Part shown: one piece after another, positions 8,187-16,764 of the stretch
Numbering within the stretch: position 1 is the first letter of the stretch
How the letters are laid out: every line of letters starts with the position of its first letter
Origin: an uncultured Microcaldota archaeon
GTDB lineage: Archaea > Micrarchaeota > Micrarchaeia > Anstonellales > Bilamarchaeaceae
NCBI GenBank assembly: GCA_903835385.1
Contig: CAILMQ010000048.1
Coordinates: forward strand, 1 to 60,466
Direction: 5' to 3'
DNA: 60,466 nucleotides
Notes under the pieces: model-generated
Database searches by the model: none
Told to the model about the DNA's origin: nothing
What the model saw: the letters and a program-made list of their open reading frames with translations, nothing else
Program-made: the position numbers and the translations under genes

Positions 8187-8199
8187 GTTTTTTTAAATG
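8187..8199 (-). promoter_or_regulatory. TATA box of purF
   Basis: On the minus strand this reads CATTTAAAAAAAC, placing transcription start near 8168 and a leader of about 16 bases containing the GGCGGTGA ribosome binding site. It decides the purF start at 8152. Confidence 0.55.
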
Positions 8200-8300
8200 A
8201 CGCGGCTGCGGGAGAGCGCAAAGCAAAGCGGGTGGCCCGGACGGCGAAAAAGGAGCGGGACGCGTGCGTAGCGGCGTTGGAGCCATGCCAGCCAGTAGGT

Positions 8301-8308
8301 TATTTAAG
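8301..8308 (+). promoter_or_regulatory. TATA box of the 8340 gene
   Basis: TATTTAAG lies 32-39 bases before the ATG at 8340. GGTGA at 8331-8335 is the ribosome binding site, which supports the 8340 start. Confidence 0.5.
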
Positions 8309-8339
8309 CGTTCGCTACCATAGTATATATGGTGAAAAG

Positions 8340-9152
8340 ATGATTGGTGTGTTTAAAGAGGCTCCGACACAGGCGCAGGACCCGGCGCTCAGTTTCTATG
8401 CCACTATGAAGCCGGCGGACATACAGAGGATACAGGATAACGTGACCCGTGTTTTGAGCTCGCGCGATTTCACTCCCAAGCCCATGGTTCCGGGCAAGGC
8501 GGATAAGAATTTCATTGACAATGTGAAGTCCGCCCAGGTCGCCCTCGGCGTGGAGAAGCTGGACGGCAAATGGGGCAAAATTACCGATACTCACAACGAA
8601 CGGTTTGCCCAGGTGAATGAGATACAAGCCAAAGTGACCCGTGTTTTGAGCTCGCGCGATTTCACTCCCAAGCCCATGGTTCCGGGCAAGGCGGATAAGA
8701 ATTTCATTGACAATGTGAAGTCCGCCCAGGTCGCCCTCGGCGTGGAGAAGCTGGACGGCAAATGGGGCAGAACTACGGATGCTCACAACGAACGGTTTGC
8801 CCAGGCGCAGGAAAAGGCCGATAAGACGGAGCAGTCGGCGGTGAGGCGCCTCGCGGACATGGTGCCGAAGGAAACCGCGCTTGCCCGCGCATCGGAGTCG
8901 CCCGCGACCGCTGCGGCTTACAACGTAACCGTGAGGGTAAGTGAAGTGCCCGGCATGAAACCGAGGGAAGTCACCCTGCGCAGCAATACGGAATACGCGA
9001 AAATGAGTTCCACAGAACAGAAAAGCTTCAATGAGCGGGCCCTGAGGCTTGCCTATAAGCAGGAATACGGGCACACGCCAAGCGCGCAGGAACTTAACGA
9101 CGTCGCCGCGGTGATAAAGCACGTCAAGAGCGAAAAAATGAGGACGGACTGA
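8340..9152 (+). CDS. Protein with duplicated peptidoglycan-binding-like repeats
   Basis: A 270-residue soluble protein without a signal peptide. Residues 35-98 and 99-162 are two near-identical 64-residue repeats. Each contains SAQVALGV...DGKWGxxTDxHNERFAQ, which matches the pattern of PG_binding_1 domains (QxxLG, DGxxGxxT, FQ). The remaining 108 residues are charged and helical, with no match I recognise. Archaea lack murein, so the domain would bind something else or have been borrowed. The family call comes from the motif pattern only. It is transcribed divergently from purF with its own TATA box. Confidence 0.65.
   Translation: MIGVFKEAPTQAQDPALSFYATMKPADIQRIQDNVTRVLSSRDFTPKPMVPGKADKNFIDNVKSAQVALGVEKLDGKWGKITDTHNERFAQVNEIQAKVTRVLSSRDFTPKPMVPGKADKNFIDNVKSAQVALGVEKLDGKWGRTTDAHNERFAQAQEKADKTEQSAVRRLADMVPKETALARASESPATAAAYNVTVRVSEVPGMKPREVTLRSNTEYAKMSSTEQKSFNERALRLAYKQEYGHTPSAQELNDVAAVIKHVKSEKMRTD
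8442..8825 (+). repeat. Two tandem 192-base coding repeats
   Basis: Units 8442-8633 and 8634-8825. The first 136 bases of each (8442-8577 and 8634-8769) are identical, including third codon positions; the remainder differs slightly. This points to a very recent duplication or ongoing gene conversion. Confidence 0.95.
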
Positions 9153-9215
9153 GAGCGCAGCGGAGTCCGGCGCTCCCTTATCCGTTTTCCTTCTTCCTTC
9201 ATTTGCCCTCTCTTC

Positions 9216-10025
9216 CTATTTTGCCTTTTTCGTCACCTGAGCCCCGGCTTCCGGAGGGCAGGGGACAATCAGCCTTTTGAGTACCTCCCCTTCGCCAAAC
9301 ACGTCGCACTGGCTGCCCGTGCATTCAATCGACGCCGCGCCGCCATGCACGCCATCCTCTATCGTCGCGTGCACCCCTTTGCAGTTCGCGTATGAAATCA
9401 TGAAGCTGCCGGTCTCTGGGAAGAGCACGTGCGTATAAGGCCCGCTTCTTTTGATGACCGCACGCGCCGCGCGGCCCTTTTCCGGTTCTTTTTTGGAAAC
9501 CCATTGCCCGAGGGTGCCGTCGGCATTGAAATATTCCACCGCGGTCAGCCCGTTATCGAAAGCCACATACGCCTTCGTGCCGTTGTCGAAAAACGCGACC
9601 TCCACGGCATTATACCTGAAATCCACGTGGCTCACCGCGCCGGCGCCGTCCTTCAAGGATGCCGGGGAGCCGTAAACCTCTATCCTGTTCCGGTAGGCAA
9701 TCCGCGTCCTGCCTCCTGAGCAGGATAACTGTATCGGAACCATCTCGCCGCGGTCTATGTTGAATTGCGGCAGCAGGCTCTCGCTCGTCCCCGCGCCTGT
9801 TTTTACCGTAAGCGTGTTCCCGTTGATTTCGCATGTGCCGCCCTCCCATGCAGAAGACAGCCTGCGCTCGCTGCCTGTTTTCCCAATCAGGGCATCCGCC
9901 ATCGGGCCTTTGGCGGTCGCAGTGCCCCAAGAAGTTCTTGCCGCCACGCCAGGCGCCCCTGCCAGTGCGGGCTTTGAGAATGCGAGAAGCAATCCTAATG
10001 TTGCGGCGGCCAGTTTCTTTTGCAT
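9216..10025 (-). CDS. Secreted protein of unknown function
   Basis: A protein of about 269 residues with a clear signal peptide (KKLAAATLGLLLAFSKPALAG). The mature part is beta-rich, with several Cys (CEIN, SCSGG, NCKG, ECTGSQC, PCPP) that could pair. ATG 10025 is used; the codon before it in frame is TTG. No family is recognised. It is transcribed away from the ArsR-type regulator at 10169, and the shared 140-base gap holds promoters for both, so that regulator could control it. This link is inferred from layout only. Confidence 0.75.
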   Translation of the reverse strand: MQKKLAAATLGLLLAFSKPALAGAPGVAARTSWGTATAKGPMADALIGKTGSERRLSSAWEGGTCEINGNTLTVKTGAGTSESLLPQFNIDRGEMVPIQLSCSGGRTRIAYRNRIEVYGSPASLKDGAGAVSHVDFRYNAVEVAFFDNGTKAYVAFDNGLTAVEYFNADGTLGQWVSKKEPEKGRAARAVIKRSGPYTHVLFPETGSFMISYANCKGVHATIEDGVHGGAASIECTGSQCDVFGEGEVLKRLIVPCPPEAGAQVTKKAK

Positions 10026-10091
10026 CAAACCATCCGGGTTTCGGGTTCAACGGATTAATATGGATTAACAGGTTAATATACTTAGTGTGGT

Positions 10092-10146
10092 TATATTTAA
10101 AAAGATATGTTTGAATACGCCACGTTCCGGCGTTGGTTTTTAAAAA
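10092..10146. promoter_or_regulatory. Divergent promoters for 10025(-) and 10169(+)
   Basis: TTTTTAAAAA at 10137-10146 lies about 27 bases before the ATG at 10169, predicting a leaderless regulator mRNA. On the minus strand a TTTTTAAATATA run near 10092-10103 serves the secreted protein. Repeated GGATTAA/GGTTAA words between 10050 and 10080 might be regulator sites. Confidence 0.5.
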
Positions 10147-10168
10147 CATATTTGCGCAGAGTATCCTC

Positions 10169-10522
10169 ATGGACGACGGGCTGGTCGTGGGCAGGGACGT
10201 GCTCAAAGCCGTTGGCGGCCAGACGCGCGTAAGCATACTCAAGGCCCTGCGCCAGAGGCAGAAGACCCAGAGCGAATTGGCATCCGAACTCAGGCTTTCC
10301 GCCCCGACGGTCCTGGAGCACATGGCGCAGCTGGAAAAGGCCAATCTCATCGAGCCGGTTCCGGAATACCCGGGCAGGACATTCCCCCTGCTGGCCGGCA
10401 GCGGTTTAGAGGCCGGCGCGCCCAGCCTTCCGGTGGCAGCTCCCAGGCAATGTACGCGATGTCCGCTCTCGACAGTTCCCCGCGCGTGTTTGTCGGGCTG
10501 CTCGCAATGCTATTCCTCATAG
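10169..10522 (+). CDS. ArsR-like winged-helix regulator, C-terminus probably frameshifted
   Basis: The first 65 residues form a winged helix typical of ArsR-like archaeal regulators: TRVSILKALRQRQKTQSELA, then LSAPTVLEHMAQLEKANLIEP. After EYPGR the reading frame becomes Pro/Ala/Cys-rich and loses the expected wing. A different frame from about 10455 encodes a hydrophobic helix (VFVGLLAMLFLIATLCLAA) and runs to a stop at 10579-10581, which is what membrane-anchored members of this type carry. A one- or two-base shift near 10440-10455 is the simplest explanation. The gene has a leaderless promoter and diverges from the secreted protein gene. Confidence 0.7.
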   Translation: MDDGLVVGRDVLKAVGGQTRVSILKALRQRQKTQSELASELRLSAPTVLEHMAQLEKANLIEPVPEYPGRTFPLLAGSGLEAGAPSLPVAAPRQCTRCPLSTVPRACLSGCSQCYSS

Positions 10523-10581
10523 CCACGCTCTGCCTGGCGGCCTATGCCTGGCATTCACGGCGCGCATCCCCTCACAGGTAA
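10455..10581 (+). pseudogene. Displaced C-terminal membrane-anchor fragment of the ArsR-like regulator
   Basis: A reading frame shifted from the regulator frame encodes MYAMSALDSSPRVFVGLL followed by the rest of one transmembrane helix and a basic tail, HSRR. It overlaps the convergent gene by 10 bases. It makes sense only as the original end of the upstream regulator, or as an artefact of a sequencing indel. Confidence 0.4.
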
Positions 10582-11780
10582 TAGAGGTCAGAAGGCATTA
10601 TCACCCTGTAGAGCACCAGCGCCACCCCGAGCATGAAGGGTATGACAATCACGGAAAAGCCGATGAACATCATAGCCGACTCCTTTCCCCTTCCCCAAGG
10701 CTGCTGCCGCTCGTACACGAGATATGCGCTTCCCAGCCAGGCGACCAGGAAAACGAAACCCGCCACCTGCGCGTCCGGCATGTTCACCCCGATAATCGCA
10801 CCCGACACGACCGTCACCGCGACCAGCGCAGCGAAGGAAACCGCATATACGAACGATTTCACTGCGCAGTCGGAGAGCGGCGCAACTCCCTGGGCCAAAG
10901 GCGCCTGGGCCGGAACCGTCCGGGCACCGGCCGCCTGCGCAGGAGAAGCGGTCCCCTGCCGTCCTTTCGAAGCCGCCGCGTTCGTTTCCCTCGCCTTTTT
11001 CCTCACGAAGTATGCGCCGAGCCCGAGGAGCGCGAGCACGAAAGCGATTTCAGGCGCATAGAGCAGCATCTTGTTCCTGCCATAGCTCCCGCTGACGACC
11101 ATGCTTTCGCCTGCGAACAGCGTGCTCTTCTGCGTCGTATAGCCGTAGGAATACGAGCTGTACGAGTAAAGCCCGGACATCGCGGCCTGCGTGTCTCCGC
11201 TCCCGCTTTCCAGAGCCTTCATGTCAGTGGCAATTGGCTGGTAGTTCCCGCTGCTTCCGCCTTCTTTGAGGTAAAGTCCCTGGTCCACATTGATGGAAAC
11301 CTGCGTGCTGTCCACGTCAAACCCGTATTTTGGGGTCTCGAAATCAAAACCCGTTCCAAGGATGCCGCTTTTCGCGTACCCGAATGCGCGGTAGAGGATG
11401 AGCAGGCTCGTGGAATGGCCCTTTTCCAGCGGTTTGCCAAGTTTCAGCCTGTAGCTGCCGGCTCCGGCTTTCTCATATGTTACCGGATCGAATTCGTAGT
11501 TGTAATAGCAGCTGCTGTAATCAACGCTTCCGTTCTCAATACAATCCCTCTTCTGGTACGCCCCGACCATCCTCACATCGGTTCCCGGGATGTTCAGGTC
11601 TATGGTGCTCGCGGCAGAATCCGCGTTATTCGTGTAATCCAGCCGCAGCACCGCGTTCGCCAAACCCCTATCGTCAAAAGAAACGGAATAATACGCGCTG
11701 GTCCCGTAGTCCGCGCCGTAGTATGCGCCAGTGAGCCCGGCCAGCAGAAGCCCCACGAAAATCCACGTCAGGTTTTTCAT
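10572..11780 (-). CDS. Secreted-domain membrane protein of unknown function
   Basis: 402 residues. A signal peptide (WIFVGLLLAGLTGAYYG) is followed by a beta-rich, Tyr/Ser-rich extracellular region to about residue 245. Then come one transmembrane helix (IAFVLALLGLGAYFV), a cytoplasmic Ala/Gln/Pro-rich linker and three more hydrophobic helices. The layout, ectodomain plus C-terminal membrane module, is common among archaeal envelope proteins, but no family is recognised. It converges on and slightly overlaps the regulator region at 10581. Confidence 0.75.
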   Translation of the reverse strand: MKNLTWIFVGLLLAGLTGAYYGADYGTSAYYSVSFDDRGLANAVLRLDYTNNADSAASTIDLNIPGTDVRMVGAYQKRDCIENGSVDYSSCYYNYEFDPVTYEKAGAGSYRLKLGKPLEKGHSTSLLILYRAFGYAKSGILGTGFDFETPKYGFDVDSTQVSINVDQGLYLKEGGSSGNYQPIATDMKALESGSGDTQAAMSGLYSYSSYSYGYTTQKSTLFAGESMVVSGSYGRNKMLLYAPEIAFVLALLGLGAYFVRKKARETNAAASKGRQGTASPAQAAGARTVPAQAPLAQGVAPLSDCAVKSFVYAVSFAALVAVTVVSGAIIGVNMPDAQVAGFVFLVAWLGSAYLVYERQQPWGRGKESAMMFIGFSVIVIPFMLGVALVLYRVIMPSDLYYL

Positions 11781-11844
11781 GGTTAATACTGATGCCCTTC
11801 CCGTATTTATAAGCAGGAGAATTGGTTAGGCTAAACCCTAAGCA

Positions 11845-12150
11845 TCATTTGCGCGCCGGCTCCTTTTTCGCAACCGCATTCGTAAGCGCGTATATGACGA
11901 CCGCAACCAGGACCGTCACAGCGAGCGCGACCAGTATCTCGTAGCCCCATGCGCCGCTTATGGGTATGAGTGTCTTTATGGTGTCGGTTATGGCCGTCTG
12001 CCAGAAAAGCGCTGCCACCAGGGCCAGCGCGGTCGTTATCACGGTTATGATGCGGGTCTCCACCTCTTCCCTGGCTCTCCGTGCAATCTCGCGCCTCTCG
12101 AACTTCCTTTCCAACTCCTTTTCCGTTTCCCCGGTTATCCTGTCTGCCAT
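11845..12150 (-). CDS. Small membrane protein, DUF5654-like
   Basis: 101 residues. A charged helical N-terminus (KELERKFERREIARRAREEV) leads into two transmembrane helices separated by a short loop (LVAALFWQTAITDTIKTLIP). The VAALFWxxAI pattern fits the small archaeal family annotated as DUF5654, whose function is unknown. Its start lies 85 bases from the divergent thiolase gene. Confidence 0.7.
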   Translation of the reverse strand: MADRITGETEKELERKFERREIARRAREEVETRIITVITTALALVAALFWQTAITDTIKTLIPISGAWGYEILVALAVTVLVAVVIYALTNAVAKKEPARK

Positions 12151-12172
12151 GCCCAGAATTGCCAGGCTATGG

Positions 12173-12193
12173 TTTAAAAATTACATCGTACGA
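12173..12193. promoter_or_regulatory. TATA box and palindrome between DUF5654 and thiolase genes
   Basis: TTTAAAAA near 12173-12181 is followed by the palindrome ATCGTACGAT at about 12184-12193. These sit in the only gap between two divergent genes, about 45-60 bases before the thiolase ATG. The palindrome could be an operator; nothing shows which gene it controls. Confidence 0.4.
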
Positions 12194-12235
12194 TAATTTT
12201 CCACATAGACGAATTCATCACTGAAAGGTATCCAC

Positions 12236-13399
12236 ATGAGAAGAGTCGCCATCATAGGCTGCGGAATGACGAAGTTCGGGGAGCATTGGGACACCGGCCT
12301 CAGGGACATGGTTGTGGAGGCAGGGCTCAACGCAATCCAGGACGCCAATCTTCCGGGCGAGAAGATAGACGCGGGCTACATCGGCACAATGGCGTCAGGC
12401 TCGTTCATAGGCCAGGAGCACATAGGAGCGCTCATCGCGGATTATATGGGGCTGAATCCCATCCCAATCACGCGTGTGGAAGGCGCCTGCGCGTCCGGCT
12501 CCCTTGCCCTGCGCCAGGGGTTCATGGCGGTCGCGTCCGGCCTCCATGACATCGTGGTCGTGGGCGGCGTGGAGAAAATGACTGACCTTGACGGAAGCAT
12601 GGTGACGGACGTGCTCGGCGGAGCAGGGGACCAGGAATGGGAGCTTTTCCTGGGTGCGACATTCCCGGGCATATACGCGCTCATGGCCAGGAGGCATATG
12701 TACGAGTTCGGAACCACCGAGGAGATGATGGCCTCGGTCGCGGTGAAGAACCACCGCAACGGCTCGAAAAACAAATACGCCCAGTACCAGAACGAAATAA
12801 CCATGGACACGGTCCTCAAATCCAAGGCCGTCGCATCCCCGCTCAAGGTTTTTGACTGCTCTCCGGTCACGGACGGCGCGGCAGCGCTTGTCCTCGCCCC
12901 GCTGGAACTCGCCTCAAGCTTCACAAAAAAGCCGGTCGAAATCCTCGCAACGGCCCAGGCGTCGGACACAATCGCGCTCCACTCAAGGCAGAGCCTGACC
13001 GGAATCAAGGCCACAACAATCGCTGCCGAGAAAGCCTATAAAATGGCCAAGGTCACTACAAAGGACATAGACGTGGTGGAAGTCCACGACTGCTTCACAA
13101 TCGCGGAGATAATGGCGATTGAGGACCTCGGGTTCTTCAAAAAGGGCGAGGGCGGGAAGGCGTCGCTGGAAGGGCGGACCGCAATAGGGGCGGAAATCGC
13201 GGTGAACACATCCGGCGGGCTCAAGGCATGCGGCCATCCGGTGGGTGCCACCGGAGTAAAGCAGGCGGTGGAAATCACCTGGCAGCTGCGCAACGAGGCG
13301 GAAGGAAGGCAGGTCAAGGACGTGGAAATAGGCATGACGCACAACGTGGGCGGCTCGGGCGCCACCGCGGTGGTGCACATATTCGGCAAGGGGAACTGA
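12236..13399 (+). CDS. Thiolase (acetyl-CoA acetyltransferase type)
   Basis: 387 residues of the archaeal SCP-x-like thiolase family. The acylated Cys is in [10 protein letters not shown] (Cys85). The catalytic His is in VEVHDCF and the second Cys/His pair in [14 protein letters not shown]. In archaea this enzyme condenses two acetyl-CoA to acetoacetyl-CoA for the mevalonate pathway, working in a complex with HMG-CoA synthase through a DUF35 scaffold protein. A DUF35 protein lies 4 kb downstream at 17421, but no HMG-CoA synthase is seen in the window. It is the first gene of the long plus-strand block. Confidence 0.92.
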   Translation: MRRVAIIGCGMTKFGEHWDTGLRDMVVEAGLNAIQDANLPGEKIDAGYIGTMASGSFIGQEHIGALIADYMGLNPIPITRVEGACASGSLALRQGFMAVASGLHDIVVVGGVEKMTDLDGSMVTDVLGGAGDQEWELFLGATFPGIYALMARRHMYEFGTTEEMMASVAVKNHRNGSKNKYAQYQNEITMDTVLKSKAVASPLKVFDCSPVTDGAAALVLAPLELASSFTKKPVEILATAQASDTIALHSRQSLTGIKATTIAAEKAYKMAKVTTKDIDVVEVHDCFTIAEIMAIEDLGFFKKGEGGKASLEGRTAIGAEIAVNTSGGLKACGHPVGATGVKQAVEITWQLRNEAEGRQVKDVEIGMTHNVGGSGATAVVHIFGKGN

Positions 13400-13437
13400 A
13401 CAAAGGCGTACGTTCAATCAGATGTTCTGGTGTTTTC

Positions 13438-13647
13438 ATGGCAACGGTCGGATTCAAACCAACGGACGGGAAAAAACCGCAGGCTCAGGCCGGTTCATTC
13501 GGGTTCAGGCGCGTCAGCGGCTTTCACCCCGACGACATCCACGAGCTTTTCAAGGCCGAATCAAGCAGGGGTTGCTTCGGCAGGACGACCTGGGGCATGC
13601 ACCTCAGCCTTGAAACCATAGAAAAAGGACAATTTAGGCGGCCCTAG
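13438..13647 (+). CDS. Small protein of unknown function
   Basis: 69 residues from ATG 13438, with TGGTG a few bases upstream as a possible ribosome binding site. The N-terminus is Gly/Lys/Gln-rich (GKKPQAQAG) and the middle reads FHPDDIHELFKAES. No signal peptide, membrane helix or known family. It lies between two metabolic genes in the same orientation. A chance open frame cannot be excluded. Confidence 0.4.
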   Translation: MATVGFKPTDGKKPQAQAGSFGFRRVSGFHPDDIHELFKAESSRGCFGRTTWGMHLSLETIEKGQFRRP

Positions 13648-13841
13648 CACCCGGATAGCGGCATTTGCATGCCGGCGGGCCGCTCGCGACTACCCCGTGC
13701 TATCCCTTTATAACACCTTTTCCATCAAATACAATAACACGTGAGGGAGAGCAATAGGTTTCCAGCTCCCAGTTATGCCCCGGCTTCTTACAAGACGTGC
13801 AACAAGAGGCGCAGGGCATCTGGGTTTGGGGGACTGAGCTT
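13648..13841 (+). other. Gap before rpe: hairpin and TATA-like site
   Basis: CGGCAT (13659-13664) pairs with ATGCCG (13669-13674) around TTGC, perhaps ending the upstream transcript. TTTATAAC near 13704-13711 is a TATA-like site for the rpe operon, implying a leader of roughly 110 bases. No gene is supported here on the plus strand. Confidence 0.45.
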
Positions 13842-14498
13842 ATGCCTTTAGAAGTCATTCCAGCCATCCTTGTGAAAGACCGCGGCGAGCTGCTGCGGAG
13901 GATAGCTGCCGTCTCGCCCCACGTGAAAACCGTCCACATCGACGTCATGGACAATCGGTTCGTGCCGAACAGGACCGTTGGCCTCGAATCCTTCTCAGAC
14001 CTTCCATCAAGCGTTCACTATGAGTTCCACTGGATGGTGGAGCATCCCGAATCCTACATAGCGGGGCTTCCAGGCCCCTATCTCCACATCGTCCACTGCG
14101 AGGCGGTAAAGGACTGGGGAGTCGTGGAGGAGGCGGTGCGCAGGGCAGGAGGCGCGTTGGGAATCGCGTTCAATCCAGCAACGCCAACAGGCAAAATAAT
14201 CGGGCTCGCCTCCAAAACAAAGCGCATTCTCGCGATGACAGTGGTCCCCGGGTTCGACGGCCAGAAGTACATGGCCGAAGTGGAGCTGAAAATAAGCGAG
14301 TTGCGCGCCCGCTTCCCGGCAATGGAAATAGAGGTTGATGGCGGCATAAACCCGGAGACCGCGGCAAGGGCGGTGAAGGCCGGGGCGGACAAGCTCGCCG
14401 CGTCCTCGGCGATATTCACCAAAGATGACAAGAAGCTCGCAATCGCGATGATACTGAGGAGCTGCGGGGTGCTTGAATGCCGGACCGGTTCAGGATAA
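13842..14498 (+). CDS. rpe: Ribulose-phosphate 3-epimerase
   Basis: Interconverts ribulose 5-phosphate and xylulose 5-phosphate in the pentose phosphate pathway. A TIM barrel of 218 residues with HIDVMDNRFVPN (metal His and catalytic Asp), FHWMVEHP (second His), VVPGFDGQKY and EVDGGIN (second catalytic Asp and phosphate site). ATG 13842 begins directly with the first barrel strand (LEVIPAIL). The next gene overlaps its end by 22 bases, showing tight coupling to transketolase, the user of its product. Confidence 0.9.
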   Translation: MPLEVIPAILVKDRGELLRRIAAVSPHVKTVHIDVMDNRFVPNRTVGLESFSDLPSSVHYEFHWMVEHPESYIAGLPGPYLHIVHCEAVKDWGVVEEAVRRAGGALGIAFNPATPTGKIIGLASKTKRILAMTVVPGFDGQKYMAEVELKISELRARFPAMEIEVDGGINPETAARAVKAGADKLAASSAIFTKDDKKLAIAMILRSCGVLECRTGSG

Positions 14499-15340
14499 CA
14501 AGCATGAAAAAGCTGAAGCTCATCGCCAACACCATACGGCAGGATGTCGTGTGCATGCTTTTCGAGGCAAAGTCCGGCCATTCCGCTGGCTCAATCGGAC
14601 TTGCGGACATCTTTACCGCGCTTTATTTCAACGTGCTCTACCATGACCCGAAGAACCCGGGGTGGCCGGACCGGGACAGGATGGTCCTGAGCAACGGCCA
14701 CGTCTGCCCGGTCCTCTATGCCGCGCTTGCGAACGCGGGCTATTTCCCGAAGGAGGAGCTGCTCACCCTGAGGAAGCTCGGCTCCAGGCTGCAGGGCCAT
14801 CCGCACAGGGGCGCACTCCCTGGCATAGAGAACACGTCCGGCCCGCTGGGCCAGGGGCTTTCCCAGGCAGTCGGCATGGCGATAGTGTCAAGGTCCGAGC
14901 GCAGGAAATGGCGCGTCTATTGCGTCCTCTCAGACGGCGAGCACCAGGAGGGCCAGGTATGGGAGGCGGCCATGCTCGCGGGGAAGTACCGGCTGGGCAA
15001 CCTCACCGCCATACTGGACAGGAACAACATCCAGATAGACGGCTACACCGAGGAGATATGCCCGCTGGAGCCCCTCGCTGAGAAATACCGCTCGTTCGGC
15101 TGGCACGTGATAGACGTGGACGGCCACAACATCAAGAAAATCATAGACGCCTGCGAGGAGTCGCGCGCGGTCTATGAGAAGCCCACGATGATAATCGCGC
15201 ACACGATTCCGGGCAAGGCGATATCGTTCATGGAATTCCTGGCAGAGTGGCACGGCAAGTCCCCGAAGAAGGAGGAACTGGACACCGCGCTGGCAGAGCT
15301 GCAGAAGCAGAGGGACGCGGTGGAGACCGAGGATTTCTGA
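14477..15340 (+). CDS. Transketolase, N-terminal (TPP-binding) subunit
   Basis: The thiamine-diphosphate half of a split transketolase, usual in archaea. Motifs are SGHSAGSIGLADIF near the N-terminus, SNGHVCPVLYA, GPLGQGLSQAVGMA and the TPP/Mg site SDGEHQEGQVWEA...ILDRNNIQ. It moves two-carbon units between sugar phosphates together with the C-terminal subunit. The start may be ATG 14477, overlapping rpe, or ATG 14504 (MKKLKL), which still keeps all motifs. The C-terminal half begins 2 bases after its stop. Confidence 0.92.
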   Translation: MPDRFRITSMKKLKLIANTIRQDVVCMLFEAKSGHSAGSIGLADIFTALYFNVLYHDPKNPGWPDRDRMVLSNGHVCPVLYAALANAGYFPKEELLTLRKLGSRLQGHPHRGALPGIENTSGPLGQGLSQAVGMAIVSRSERRKWRVYCVLSDGEHQEGQVWEAAMLAGKYRLGNLTAILDRNNIQIDGYTEEICPLEPLAEKYRSFGWHVIDVDGHNIKKIIDACEESRAVYEKPTMIIAHTIPGKAISFMEFLAEWHGKSPKKEELDTALAELQKQRDAVETEDF

Positions 15341-15341
15341 G

Positions 15342-16346
15342 ATGATTAGGATGGCAATTCGCGCTGACATGTACCTGGCCGACCCGCTTTTCGAGCCGAC
15401 GCCCAAGGCCGCCCCGAGCCGCGACGGTTTCGGAAAGGCCCTATTGGAGCTGGGCGAAAAGGACCCGAACGTCTGGGTGCTCACTGCCGACGTCTCGGAA
15501 TCCACGCGCACCCACTGGTTCGCGGAGAAATTCCCGAAAAGGTTCGTCCAGACCGGGGTCGCGGAGCAGAACCTGGCCGGGGTTGCCGCCGGCATCGCGG
15601 CCTGCGGCAAGACCGCCTTCATATCCGCGTACGGCGTTTTCTCGCCGGGCCGCAACTGGGACCAGGTGCGCGTCTCCATATGCTACAATAACGTGCCCGT
15701 GAAAATCCACGGCTCGCACACCGGCCTCACCGTGGGCCCCGACGGCGCGTCCCATCAGGCGCTGGAGGACATCGCAATCACCCGTGTGCTCCCGAACATG
15801 GTCGTGCTCGCCCCGGCGGACGCCGAGGAGGCGCGGAAGGCGGCCCATGCGGCCGCGATTCTTCCCGGGCCCGTGTACATCCGCACCTGCAGGGAGAAGA
15901 TGCCTGTTTTCACCACGGACAGGACGCCGTTTGAAATCGGGAAGGCGAACGCCTACCGCGACGGCAAAGACGTGGCGATTTTCGCATGCGGCGCGGAAGT
16001 ATACGAGGCGCTCAGGGCCGCGGAAAGCCTTTCAAAGGAGGGAATAGACGCCGCGGTGATCGGCCTCCATACCATCAAGCCCATTGACGAGGCCGCAATA
16101 GAAGAATGGGCGAGGAGGACGGGCCTCATCGTAACCGTGGAGGACCACCAGGTGAACGGGGGCATGGGAAGCGCGGTGGCTGAAGTGGTTTCGGGTCTCC
16201 AGTCTCCAGTCCAGGTTATCCGCCACGGGATTTATGACCGGTTCTGCGAGTCCGGCGAGCCAATGGAGCTGCTCAAAAAATACGGGCTTGACGCAGCCGG
16301 AATCAGTGACGTGGTTAAAAAAGCGATGGAGAAGAAAAAACAATAG
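15342..16346 (+). CDS. Transketolase, C-terminal subunit
   Basis: 334 residues carrying the pyrimidine-binding and C-terminal transketolase domains. The TPP-activating Glu is in TGVAEQNLAGVAAGIA. FISAYGVFSPGRNWDQVR and GSHTGLTVGPDGASHQALED line the active site. The last 120 residues form the Rossmann-like C-terminal domain (VAIFACGAEVYEAL). It pairs with the preceding subunit to make one active enzyme. ATG 15342 could be replaced by ATG 15351 without loss. Confidence 0.92.
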   Translation: MIRMAIRADMYLADPLFEPTPKAAPSRDGFGKALLELGEKDPNVWVLTADVSESTRTHWFAEKFPKRFVQTGVAEQNLAGVAAGIAACGKTAFISAYGVFSPGRNWDQVRVSICYNNVPVKIHGSHTGLTVGPDGASHQALEDIAITRVLPNMVVLAPADAEEARKAAHAAAILPGPVYIRTCREKMPVFTTDRTPFEIGKANAYRDGKDVAIFACGAEVYEALRAAESLSKEGIDAAVIGLHTIKPIDEAAIEEWARRTGLIVTVEDHQVNGGMGSAVAEVVSGLQSPVQVIRHGIYDRFCESGEPMELLKKYGLDAAGISDVVKKAMEKKKQ

Positions 16347-16356
16347 GGGTGGCTAT

Positions 16357-16662
16357 GTGGGCGTTCTACAGGAGTTCAAGGATTTTTTACACGAGTATAA
16401 GGTGATGGGGATGGCCGTGGCATTCGTAATCGGTGTCGCCATAACCGCGTTTGTGCAGTCCCTGGTGAACAACATAATCATGCCGGTCGTAGCAGTGGTT
16501 CTCCCGAAGGGCGACTGGCAGGCCGCGACATTTCCACTCGGCCCTGCGAATCTCGGCATCGGCGCGTTCCTGTCCGCGCTCATCAACTTCGTGATAATCG
16601 CATTCGTGGTCTTCCTGATGGCCAAATTCGTGTTCAAGGAGGAAAAGGTCACGAAAAAATAG
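16357..16662 (+). CDS. mscL: Large-conductance mechanosensitive channel
   Basis: 101 residues from GTG 16357, with GGGGTGG at 16346-16352 as ribosome binding site. The N-terminal helix (LQEFKDFLHEYKVMG) leads to the pore helix (VAFVIGVAITAFVQSLVNNI), an IMP turn, a periplasmic-type loop with Gly/Pro and a second helix (FVIIAFVVFLMAKFVF) with a basic tail. This is the MscL plan; the channel opens on membrane tension to release solutes. It is embedded in the sugar-phosphate operon without functional connection I can name. MscL is mainly bacterial but also occurs in some archaea. Confidence 0.9.
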   Translation: MGVLQEFKDFLHEYKVMGMAVAFVIGVAITAFVQSLVNNIIMPVVAVVLPKGDWQAATFPLGPANLGIGAFLSALINFVIIAFVVFLMAKFVFKEEKVTKK

Positions 16663-16764
16663 AAACGGCCCGTCTCGCCAGTCGTTGGCCGGGTTCGCGC
16701 CGCAGCAGGGACGGTTTTTAGATTTATTCCTTCATTAATACGTAATACGCAGCGGGTGTTTTCT

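Noticed and set aside
13700-13819. Minus-strand 39-codon frame with CxxCCxxC, a His and another Cys, like a tiny zinc finger
   Set aside because: It lies in the rpe promoter region, has no ribosome binding site, and the frame continues antisense into rpe, so chance is the better explanation.
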